Below, one piece after another: positions 9,536 through 20,133 of a stretch of 52,497 bases of DNA. Below the pieces are notes generated by a model. That model did no database searches and had not been told where the DNA came from. It worked only from the letters and a program-made list of their open reading frames with translations. The translations under genes and the position numbers were made by a program. Source of the stretch: Vitrella brassicaformis (Eukaryota > Sar > Vitrellaceae); the NCBI GenBank assembly GCA_001179505.1, contig CDMY01000505.1, positions 10,586-63,082 of the forward strand. Reading direction: 5' to 3'. Numbering within the stretch: the first letter of the stretch is position 1; the number at the start of each line of letters is the position of its first letter.

Positions 9536-12500
9536 GGGAGGGCGTCTACCCACCGTACCAACCGTCCAAGTGCGCAGGGCATACGACGCATGCATTCCTT
9601 CCTACCCGCAGAAGAAGTGTATGGAGGGCACCTCCAGACCCAAGCCACATTGGGAGCAACGCGTCATCTGACACACAACCAACAACCAACAACCCGTGTC
9701 CGTCTGTCGTCCTACGCGCAGCAGGTCTGCCCACCTGGAAAGGCCGTGGTTGTGTCTTGAGTTTCTCGATCTCGTCCTGCATGCGCTCTATCTCCTGCCG
9801 GTCGCGCTCAATCCGATCCTCAGACGCATCTACACACACACACACACACACACACCGCACCACACAGACAACATCACCACATCGTCCCTCTTTTGCCAAC
9901 CGATGTCAGCAGTGAGCTGATTGAACGCATTCATAAGGTAGCCCTTGACGGCTCCCACCGTCACGGCACTGCTGCAGGCCGCTGTGCCATCACCTCCCTC
10001 GCCCTCCTGGCCGCCCTCGTCTGAGTCGCTGTGTGGTTGTGCGTTCTGCCTGAGGATCTCCAGCACGGCGAGCGGGGGCAGCAGACGGTGGTGCTGCAGT
10101 GCACATCAACCAACAGACATAGATGGATGCACGGCGCTAGACGGATGGATGGATGTGTGTGTGTATATGGTTGTTTGACGGACCTCTATGTGTTGGAGCA
10201 CCTCCATTATCGCCATGTTAGCGTCGTCACGACTGACAGACAGACAGACAGACACACAGACATGAGTCACGCCAGAAACGACCCCATATGCTTCTCTGGG
10301 TGGCTGCCCTCCGCGTGAATGGATTGGGGCTTACGTCGCCAGGTGTGCGAGCGTCTCTGTCCACAGGCTCTGGTCGGTGGCCCCCCACCGCACACAATAC
10401 TCCACCAGCTGTGACAAACACGAATCCTGCACCACGCATCGCATATCAATCAGAGCAAATGGATTGGCGCGACGGGCCAAGGGTCTTGGCTTGGATTTGC
10501 ACCCACCGGCAGCTGTAGGAAGTGCGGGAGGGGCAGCTGCAGCAGCCCCAGCTTCTCACACACATACGTCAACCTACACACACAACCAGCCCCCCGCTCT
10601 CCCATGCCGTGTGTTCACACGTCACTGCCCCTGCGCTTACGCCTCCTGATGGTCATATATTTGGCACAGCGGCAGCGACGCCTGCAGGGTCTCATCAGAG
10701 GTGCCGAACTCGCGCAGCAGCTTGATGACCGACTTGGGCGAGGCGGGCTCGCTCAGCGACAGCGACAGTGAGGGCGGCTGGGATGGTGACGGGGTGGGAG
10801 TGGGAGGGGCCGCCGATGTCGCATCAGTAGCAGCAGCTGCTGCTGCTGTTGGTGTTGTTGTTGCTGTGTCAGGTGAGGTCTTCTGCACTAGGGCCTTGTG
10901 CTCACCTGGTTCACCACACCCACACGCGTCAATGAATGTCCAGATGCATCGATCGTTTTCAGTGGGTGTGTGTGGTTGCTTACGCAGCAGTAGCTCGAGT
11001 GCGGTTGTGATAACAGCAGGTGATAGCGGCGCGGCGCCCGATGCGAGTCGGCCCGCAGCCACGGCGTTGGCGGGGTCGGTCGATGAACCGACAGACTCCA
11101 ACACCTCACACAGAAACCGCTGGAGACACAGCCACGGGCAATGTGTGTGTGTCAGAGGTCGTGTGGGTGTGGGTGTGGGTGTGTGTCTATGTGGTTAGAT
11201 GGCTACCCTGAGCTGTGTGCTGTTGTCCATGAAGAGGGGGAAGAACACCTCCACACTGATGGGATGCATCGCCCACACACATGAGGGAAGGGTGGCGGTG
11301 TGCCGTAGATAAGGGGACCTCGGCCCACCTGGGGTTGTATTTGCGGCAGATGTCCTTGATCAATGCAAGGGTCTCCTGCACACACACACACAGACACTCA
11401 CACACGAGAACAAATCGATGTGTGTGTGTATGTGTGTGTGGGGGGGGGGGGGGGNNNNNNNNNNNNNNNNNNNNNNNNNNNNNNNNNNNNNNNNNNNNNN
11501 NNNNNNNNNNNNNNNNNNNNNNNNNNNNNNNNNNNNNNNNNNNNNNNNNNNNNNNNNNNNNNNNNNNNNNNNNNNNNNNNNNNNNNNNNNNNNNNNNNNN
11601 NNNNNNNNNNNNNNNNNNNNNNNNNNNNNNNNNNNNNNNNNNNNNNNNNNNNNNNNNNNNNNNNNNNNNNNNNNNNNNNNNNNNNNNNNNNNNNNNNNNN
11701 NNNNNNNNNNNNNNNNNNNNNNNNNNNNNNNNNNNNNNNNNNNNNNNNNNNNNNGGGGGGGGGGGGGGGGGGGGTTGCGCACCTCAGGGACATGTCTGAT
11801 CAGCGGCCGACCGAACTTGAGCAGCAGCGTACACGCCTACACACACACACAGAGAGAGACATTGTTCGCCGCTCCGTCGTGGTGTGTGTGTTGTGACTAC
11901 CACTGAGTCACACCATTTGTGGCTGTAGCGTCTGTATGTGTTGGATGGCCTTGTCGAAGTCCCTGAAGTCCTCCATCAGGATGGCCACATAGCTGTCGTG
12001 CTGACCCTGCTGCAGCGCCAAGTCGGCACCCAGCTGAGAATAACCTGCCACCACACACACACACACACCACACAGCCAAAAAGAGAGACCTCTGTGTTGT
12101 GTTGGTGTCTGACACTCGCTCACCAGAGAGTCGGCACTCGGTGATAGCGGCCGACAGGTCATAACCGTAGCCATACCCCACACCACCGTCAGCAGCAACA
12201 GCGGTGCCGTTAGCGGCAGCGGCAGCCTCTCCTTTCGCGGCGCCAGCAGCCTCTTTTCCCCTGGCGCCTTTGAGGAACCTCTCGAGTGCCTCGGTGTCCT
12301 TGAGTTTGGTGTAGCACTTGAACAGCAGAGTCGTATGCTCCTTCTCCGCCACACCGGCCTCGTGCAGCTTCTGCACAGAGAGAGAGAGAGAGTGGGTGGC
12401 ATATATATGTGTGTGTGTGCGGTGGTTGCAGTGGGTGCCTTGAGGTATGTGGCGAGGTTGTGTATGCGCTGGGCGTCGAGGTACTTCTCTATCACATACG

Positions 12501-13727
12501 ACGGCTCCACACAACCTGCACCCAACAAATGAGTGGATGGAGAGAGGGAATGGGAGAAGGTCTCTGGCTTGCTGACGTACCCACCGATGGTTTTGGTGTA
12601 GACCTGTATGGCTTGGTCGAAGGCCCGTTTGTCGTAGAGCCAGTCGCCGTGCAGTCTGTGGACCTCCTGCAGCACCTCACGCGGCTGGTGCTCCCGCAAG
12701 GCCACCTCAGTCGCCCACTCAAACAAACGCTTCCTACACACACACACACACACACGTGGGAGTAACCATACACACACACACACACACATTTCTCTCATTG
12801 TGTGTGTACTTGACGAGTATGTCCAGCCGCTCAGCGATGTCTTTCTCCCTCAGTTCCAGCAGCATGCAGGGCCCCTCGCCGCCAACACCACCACCACCGC
12901 GAGCCAACACAAAGAGAGACCCCTGCACACCACACCACACAGCACAGAAGTGCGTCCATCCATCCATCCATCCATCCATCCACTTGTGTGTGGTGTGTCG
13001 TTGGTTCCGCTCGGCCATGCGTACCATTGCCGGGAATATGTGTGTGACGTCGTTGATGTACCCGACGAAGGCCACGAACCGCACCTCGGGATACGACAGA
13101 CACACCGTCACCAACTGGCGCTAAACAAACAAACCACACACAGACACACACACAGACACGCATATGCGGAATGTCACGGCGTGTCAGCTGTGCGCCACAC
13201 TGACTGACCTGTGATGCAGCGGCTCCTGCGGCGGCAGCCACTGCTGTCGACGAGCCGTCCGGCCCCCCCACAGTCACACTCATCGGCGACGCACCCGGGC
13301 GGGCACTCTCCTCCTACACACACACACACATTGAATGCCATTAATGCATCCCTCCATCTCCAGTGTGGGTAGGTGTTGTTGTGCGTACGGCGGTGAGGGC
13401 AGCGAAGTATGCCTTGTACGAGGTGAGCTGCATCTTCTGGCCCTCAAACGGCAGAGCCGACAAGTTGCCTGCACACACACCACAGCACAGCGACCACAGA
13501 CGCCACGCATGTGTGTCGGTCGGTGCCATGGTGTCAGTCGCCCTGTATATATCACCTTGTTCGGCGTCATACGAGAAGATGCCGACGTCCCTGAGGACGA
13601 GCAGCACCTGCGTCGCCTCAACCACCGTCGAACAGAAGGATGGCGCGCCGGCCGTCGGGTCCAAATACATCACCTGCACACACCACACACAACACAAGAC
13701 AAGACAACACGGGAAAGTGTCCCTCTC

Positions 13728-13764
<37 letters not shown>

Positions 13765-14403
13765 GGGTGCTGTCTGTGTGTTTGTGAGGTGTGTGCTGTG
13801 CTGGCTGACTTGTGGGTCTCCCTTATCGCTGCAGAGGTAGGACGCGATGCTGGTGGTGGTGCAGACAAAGAGGTAGTATCTCTGCTCTGTCTTGGTGGAG
13901 ATGGCATCGGCCTTGAGGAAATGCACACCCGTCACAGGCGACACAACATCCCTACACACACACACACACACTCATGCGTGACGAGGGACAATGTCCTTTG
14001 TGTTTTCCCTCCCCCCACCCACCTGAGTAGCCTGAGTCTGCACGTCCTCTCCTTGATCAGATCCCCGCGGAACAGACACACACCGGCACTCTCCGTGCCA
14101 ATCTACACACATGATCAACACACACAGACACCACCCATTATCACCCATATGATATGTGTGAGAACACCCCTCTCTGCATCTATCTCTTATTTACCGCCAG
14201 CTGTGTGAATGGCCGGTTGGCGTCGAAGCAGGTGATGTTCTGCTCCGGCATCTTGGCAGAGAATAGCCGTGCCTCCCTGAGGCACTTGGGGAATCCCTCC
14301 TCATCCTCAGTGCCGGGGCTGAGGTCATACACCTTGTACTTAGTCAGACCGCCCGGACCACTGCCACGCGGGCCCTCATCTCGACTGACACACACCGACA
14401 CCA

Positions 14404-14438
<35 letters not shown>

Positions 14439-14869
14439 GGAGAGACCTACATGCCCTTGTGCATCACCCAGCCCCCCACCCAGGTAGGTAGGTACCCGAG
14501 AGCGATGAGCAGCGATTGTGTCCTGCCTCCCTCCGTGGTCATCTGGAGCTGCTTGAGCCCATACAGCGCCATCTCGAAGGCGCAAAACGACACCAACCGG
14601 TACTGCCGGTCCAGCCGATGCAGACACCCGTGCGCATCCCCAAGCCATATCTGGTCGGGACCTCCAGCCACACACACCACATGCAGCTGAGGCAACCCCG
14701 ACACAGACAGAGGCACCGCCTCGCGAGGGGCTGCTACAGGGGACGGCTGTGCGTCGGCTGCCGCTGCTGCTGCTGGTGGTTGCTGCTGTGGCGGTTGTTG
14801 TGCGTCTGGTGATCCCTCAGTCTTGACGACAATGCGCTCGAAGAAGTTGAGGCGGCGAAGCTTCTGCAT
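8526..14869 (-). CDS. VPS11: VPS11 homologue, HOPS/CORVET core subunit with RING-H2 and NPF-rich tail
   Basis: Class C Vps core subunit for tethering at late endosomes and the vacuole. I reconstruct 26 exons with consistent phases summing to 1,288 residues; human VPS11 has about 940. The start is MQKLRRLNFFE at 14869. A beta-propeller-like N-terminus follows, then the alpha-solenoid (for example KEHTTLLFKCYTKLKD and the SLW motif near 10370). The C-terminal RING-H2 spans 9404-9667 (CSQC, HFFCGHSYHSYC, CPKC). After the family's conserved AEYFGRGLF ending comes an extra tail of about 200 residues, rich in Ala/Pro/Ser, with five NPF tripeptides including the extreme C-terminus. There are Ala-rich and acidic insertions in loops. 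The intron after exon 12439-12515 begins with GC rather than GT. The 300-N gap falls between exons 11783-11836 and 11329-11375, which appear directly contiguous in the protein. Confidence 0.93.
11455..11754. other. Assembly gap of exactly 300 N, flanked by poly-G
   Basis: Fifteen G precede and twenty G follow the run of N on the plus strand. The gap sits in a VPS11 intron: the exon before it (11783-11836) ends in HVPE and the next (11329-11375) starts with ETLALIKDIC, which abut in other VPS11 proteins. The round length suggests an estimated gap size. A long G/C homopolymer probably stopped sequencing. Confidence 0.97.
12955..12982. repeat. (CATC)n tetranucleotide repeat in a VPS11 intron
   Basis: About seven tandem CATC/ATCC units. 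Its complement GGAT recurs as short arrays throughout the window, for example near 1645, 10140, 30055 and 34670. Confidence 0.9.
13732..13762. repeat. (GT)15 dinucleotide repeat in a VPS11 intron
   Basis: A pure GT run on the plus strand. Similar TG/CA tracts occur at about 1982-2051, 9360-9375, 30006-30033, 38986-39010 and 45471-45498. Most lie inside introns. Confidence 0.95.
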
Positions 14870-15221
14870 TGCTGATAGGGAAGCCGTCCGCTGTCAGTCA
14901 GCCGTTCCACCGGGCGCAGGAACTATGAACGATGAGTCGCACTCGTGAACGGTCAGCGATGAAGACCGTCTGAGTCAGATATCGGCAATGCTCCCGAGAT
15001 CTTCACCCAGCGGCCTCTCGCCAGCACCACTGCATCCTCAGATGGCTCCAAAATGAATCTCTTTTCCTCAACTTTAAGCTCGCAATGTGGCTAAGCTCGC
15101 AGACCTGTTGGAATTTCGTTCGCCACCCTCCCCCCCACAGCACCACTAAAGCAGCGACGGCTTCACCAGCGGCGTGCATGCAGAAGAATTTGACCTGAGA
15201 CTGCCGTCGATTCATCAGAAG
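14870..15221. promoter_or_regulatory. Divergent promoter region between VPS11 and the Pro-rich gene
   Basis: 352 bases separate the outward-facing start codons. No recognisable core element is visible. The region may include 5' untranslated exons. Confidence 0.5.
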
Positions 15222-18200
15222 ATGCCTTCCCGCCTTCGCCCATCTGCCTCAGCTTCAGGGCCGTCTCCCGCCTTCCAGCTGACCTCTGCTCAATACGTCG
15301 AGCGCTCCCTGGCTCTAGCTGGTGCGGCAGCAACGGTGGCGAGCGAAGGCCTGGCCCGTCAGTATGGCTTGCAGACGGTCCTGCACAAGGACAGCCGGGA
15401 CAAGGTGGACGCCAGCACTGCCCTGAGATTTCTCGAGGCGTATGCGACGCGGGCGAGCAGCCAGCCGGCCGAGCAGAGGAGCCTGGAGCAGCTGTGCCGT
15501 CGGCTGCTGCACTCGACGCAAGTGGGTGTGTATGGCGCCACGTGGGAGAGCGACATGCGGGGGGTGCAGGAGGTCTTCGAGACGGTCAATGCCTTCCTCA
15601 CGGTGCTCTTCCGCACCAACACGAGACCCACATCCTTTTTGCTCGAGAACCTCGCTCAGCTGTACGCCCAGTGGCGGCTGCACATTCTGCACGAGCTGAC
15701 GCCCGCCTCATACACCCTCGAGTGGTGGGCCTCTGGCGGCATCAAACACACCGTCATGCGGCCGTTCGAGTGGTCCGATCGGGACTACCTCATGGCCGCC
15801 ATCACGCTGGCGGCCCAGGCATGGTGGCCAGTGATAGAGAGGGTCGTGGGGGTCACCATGGCTGCGGTGCGGGAGAGAGAGCGGCGAAGGAGGCGGGCGG
15901 GGGGTGAGGGTGCGAGGGAGAGGGAGAGGGAGAGGGGGCCCTTTGGCTGGGCACTCGAGTGTGTCGAGTGCGTGGCCGACTGCCTGAGGGGCTGCCGTGT
16001 GCTGAGTGCCGACCCGCTCGTCCGATCGGACGCACAGGCGCTGCTCGAGCTGCAAGAGGTGGGTGGAGACGACAGACAGGACAACGAACGACAACATGAT
16101 CCATGATACCTACTTACACGTGTGTGTGATCTTTGCTGTGTCCAGCGCGTGTCGGTCTGGGATGTGTGGGAGCCCTTCGCCCTCTCAGCAGTGGTGTATG
16201 AGGCCTTCAGGCGGTCGGAGCAGATCATTCGAGGCACAGCCGCACCACCACCCACCACACACGCTGCCCAGCCGCCGAGGGCATCTCCTTCACCCCACGT
16301 GCCGCGACTGCATGGCGGTGTCGGGGAGGGGGAGGTGGTTGAGGATGACGGAGAGGGGCCGAGTGTGGCGTGCTACCGCGAGAGGTGCCTTGGCGGACTC
16401 ATGGACCTGAAGGAACGTACGGAGGCACAAGAGGAGAGCCGTGTGTGGAAGTATGCATGTATGCGTGTATCGGTCGGTTCCCTGTGTGTCTGTCGGTTGC
16501 TTAGGTTACCTGACGCATTTCGAGAAGGTCCGTCAAGAGAGGGAGTCAGCACTAGCGTCAGCCACCCTCCTGCGGCCTGCACGTCGGTCCGCCCCCTCAT
16601 CACGACCCCCCTCGCCCATGCGCATGCCGCCCTGGCGCCCCGCCATGTCCCCGGGCACACCGTCAGTCACGCAGCTGAGGCGCATCACACCTCCTCCATC
16701 CAGATCTGTCAGCCCATTCGGCGCACCCAGTGAGCGCTTATACACAAGGGCGAGTCTCAGCCTTAATGAAATGTGTGTTGTGTTTCCCTGCGTGAGTTTA
16801 GGGCGTTGGCTGTCGGGTCCGTCGCCTCGTCTGGACGAGGGCCCGATCGCCCGGTCCTCATTCCCAGTGCCGCTGCGGGCCATCAACAACGGCAGCGCAC
16901 AGACGGCCGTCTCGTCTGCCTGGGCCACACCCCCCTGGACACAGCGGCTCACCCAACAAGTGTCGACGTCTCCATCCCCACTGCGGCCACGCACCCCACC
17001 TCGCGTGCAGTCTTTGCGGTCCAGCAGCACGGTGCGGGCCATGGGAGGCGGGCAGCGGAGGGGAGGGGCCCCACAGCCACCGCCGCGTGACCTGGCTGCC
17101 GAGCGAGAGACGAGAATGGACCTCCCGCAGGAAGAGGATCGTCGGGAGCAGGAGCGAGAGGAGCTGCCGACGTTCGGCGCAAACGGTGCCGCGATGTTCG
17201 TGGGTCAGAGGCATGATCACGAGACGCGAGAGAGGGGGGAGGCTGCCGGAGCTGGTGTTGGAGGCGAGATGGGTCTGCCAGAGGGTGCTGCTGTCATCGA
17301 GGGCACCCCGCTGCCGCCTGACTTCATGCAGGACGATGAAGAGGGGCAAGGCCGACAACAGGACAGGGACAGGCAAGCCTGGCCTGACCAATCGACGACC
17401 CACCCCCTTTCACATTGCAAATGATATGCATTTCAGGGTCCAAGACCGAGCTAACGACACCTTGCTGCCGCCCCCGGCAGCAGCAGCAGCAGCAGCCACA
17501 CGAGCCCCTGCAGAGCCGGAGACCACTCTGCCCCCACCTCCACCCCCCGTCGCTCCCAAGCGGGCGGCAGTGCCATCCGGTCCGCCCGTGAGGCCTCTCT
17601 TGCCAACTGATGGCCCCACGGCATTCGAGGCTCACATTGTGGGGGAAATGGAGGTGGGTAGACATCTGGAGAGGCCGGCATGACAGCCGAATCACTTGCC
17701 TCGTATGCATCGTGTGTGTCGTGTGCAGGTGTCGAGGGCGGATGAGGGCGCTGATCGTGACATTTTGCGGAGGGATGAGCGTCAGTATGTGGGTGTGAGT
17801 GGGGGCGTGGGGCTGGGGAGGAGCCTGACGGCCGAGCCGACCCGGATGGACCTCTCTGTGGCGCTGAACGATCTCAAAGAGTGCCGCACAACACAACACA
17901 GCGATGGATGCATGGATGCATCAATGCAATGCTTACGGACACCATCTTTCTTTCTTTTTGCTGTGTGCGCGTGTGCGTGAATGTGTGCAGGCGCTTGTGC
18001 CGCTTGGAGGAGAAGAGTGACCGCCTCTCAAAGGCGCACGAGAACCTCGCCATCAAAGTCGACAGGTCTGTATGTATCTCCCTGGATCATGTCATGGTGG
18101 TATGTCCCTTCTCTGTTTCTGCCTCAATATGATTGCTTCAGGCATCTCACGGCGCCCCCTCCGGCTCAGCCAACCTTATCGCAGACCACTCCAGCAGGTA

Positions 18201-18865
18201 CGCAAGTACAATGACAATGACATTCACGTCGGTGTAATCTGCGTGTGTGCACTGCAGGTGATCAAGCTACCCCCGTCACTCTCACCCCACCACAGCCATA
18301 CGCGCCGCCCACACCAGCACCAGCACCACCACCAGCAGCGGAGGCGGCCAAACGAGACATCGATCAGCAGCCCAGCCTCACCCCCAGCACACAGGCGGGC
18401 CTGACGTCACCCCTCAACACAAGGGTGCCCTCAGACGGCGAGCGACACACACCCATCACCCCATTCGCGGCATTGCGGTCGTCGCCATCCCCCGCAGCCC
18501 AGCGCGAAGAAGCGAGCCGGCGGTCGTCTGTCCCCCTGACGCCCCCACACCCGCCCCACCCCTATCGCAGCTTCCTCTCCTGCAGCCCCTCAGATCGCAG
18601 TCTGCTGCGCGGCCCCCCCGAGGGTCGGTTCGTGTCATACGAGCCCGTGAGTGTGCGTGGCGGCCCACTGGACAGAGCTGGTGCGGGTGGTGTGGGCCGC
18701 AGCCGACCTGCCCCAAGACAGTGGATAAGGGACGCACCGACCTTGGGTGTGTCGCGGATGAGGGGGCTGGATAGAGAAAGGGGCGAGGATGAACGTGGGG
18801 GTGTTGGTGTGGGTGAGGGTGCAAGGCAGAGGAGTGTGTGGGACGCTGTGGTGCAGTACCCCTAG
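15222..18865 (+). CDS. Large Pro/Ser-rich hypothetical protein with short coiled coil
   Basis: I do not recognise the family. Nine exons: 15222-16058, 16146-16440, 16505-16729, 16802-17372, 17437-17653, 17729-17880, 17991-18065, 18142-18197 and 18258-18865, about 1,011 residues. The first 280 residues are an ordered-looking helical domain rich in Leu/Ala/Trp (for example LEWWASGGIKHTV). The rest is mostly Pro/Ser/Arg-rich and probably disordered. It includes an acidic/Arg-rich block, Ala and Pro runs, and a short coiled coil at 17991-18065 (CRLEEKSDRLSKAHENLAIK). The intron after 17372 has a GC donor (AG|GCAAGC), the only way I found to keep both flanking frames. The ATG at 15222 is the first in the open frame; an upstream exon cannot be excluded. 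Confidence 0.75.
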
Positions 18866-19156
18866 ATAGACAGATGTGCGACCGACGATTCAACAGAGAC
18901 GCAATAGAATGCATTATTGGGCACACCCATCACATCGATCGCAATAAAGGAGGTCCGTCGACAAGTAGAAGACACATTCATGAAAAATCGTCCGGATGGA
19001 CCAGTAAATAAAGCTCAGCCCTGCATTTCTGAAAGTGTTTCAGAAGTGACAAGGACTGGCCTACAACAGATACATACAACACATGGAACACGCACGCAGA
19101 CATACACAGGCATCCATAGCAGATAGATCAGCAAAGCCGTTCAACAAGACTCATCA
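18866..19156. other. Convergent 3' region with poly(A)-signal-like sites
   Basis: The two flanking genes end here tail to tail. AATAAA occurs on the plus strand at 18943-18948 and 19007-19012, suitable for the Pro-rich gene. Confidence 0.5.
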
Positions 19157-20100
19157 TTATAATCTCCCAGTCAAGAACCACTCCTGGTCATCAGCACTGT
19201 ATTCGAGATCCTCAACACTCTTTTTGAGCTGCTGCATGGCCTCATTGATGCGTTTGATCTTCGCTTCACACTCCCGCTGCTTGGCGCGCAAGTCGGCGTG
19301 AATGGTCTTGGCGTGAAGGGCGCCAAGGGCATCCTGCAGCCCGGCGTAGTTCTCCTCGAACTGCCGCAGCACCTCCATCGAAGGGCCGGTACCGGCAAAC
19401 ATGCGGTATTTGTCGGCAATCGGGGCCATCTGGTCGTTGAGCCGCTCCACATCGTCGAGCCAAGTTGTGCGGCTTATGTCGATGTCCAGCTTGTCGTTGG
19501 CCGAGTCGAAGATGGGCTTAATGTCGTGAAGCCGCACCGTCGCACGATGCTCTCGAATGATGTTGCGGATGGGCCTCTTGGTGTCCTTCCATGTCGGCTC
19601 CCAGCGGAGCGTGCGTTGGTTCAGCTGCAACTCCATCTCCCTCCCGACCACGACCTTCTCGTTTTCCCTCATTCGTGCGTTCAGTCCGTCGATGATGTCC
19701 TCATTGGTCGTCTTGATGGTGTGGATGTTGCGCAGCAAATCCTCGTAGGAGCGGTTGTCGTCTGCAGCGGGCAACGCCATGTCCACGCAATCTGATCCAC
19801 ACGCAAAGACAGAGCGGCGGGGTTACCGTGAAGGCGACTTTGTATGCTTCGTTCCTCGTCAGACCACCTGTTTGTGCTATCCAGGCAGAACTCTCGAAGA
19901 TCTACACCGCGATCCTTAAAGGAGCGATGTGAGTGACCTTGCCACGACGATATGGGGGCTGTGGTATGAAAGAAGGTCTCACCGCGAGCTTGAGAGTTCT
20001 GCGAGCTTTGCCTGATTTCGGCAACAACCTCCGAGCACCTCTCGACATGAGAATCTCTCTCTACAATTAATTTCATCTGATCCCACCTTTTCTCCGGCAT
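19157..20100 (-). CDS. Coiled-coil hypothetical protein, 250 residues
   Basis: I do not recognise this protein. Two exons, 19983-20100 and 19157-19791, with donor GCG|GTGAGACC and acceptor GATCAG, give 250 residues; a shorter form could start at the ATG at 19777. It is almost entirely charged and helical with few prolines, and the last 70 residues form a clear heptad-rich coiled coil (for example KRINEAMQQLKKSVEDLEYS). The central WEPTWKDTKRP segment is distinctive. There is no signal peptide or membrane segment. Its ATG is only 33 bases from that of the divergent neighbour at 20134. A cytoskeletal or scaffold role would be a guess. Confidence 0.75.
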
Positions 20101-20133
20101 TCGTCTGCGAGACGGTCTTCAGCAGCTGGCGTG

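Noticed and set aside
8770-9648. Cys-rich minus-strand frame resembling a Cys cluster
   Set aside because: It is the shifted frame of the VPS11 Ala-rich tail (GCTGCT read as TGCTGC).
11281-11906. Frames that run through the N gap
   Set aside because: They exist only because N codons cannot be stops; the flanking exons belong to VPS11.
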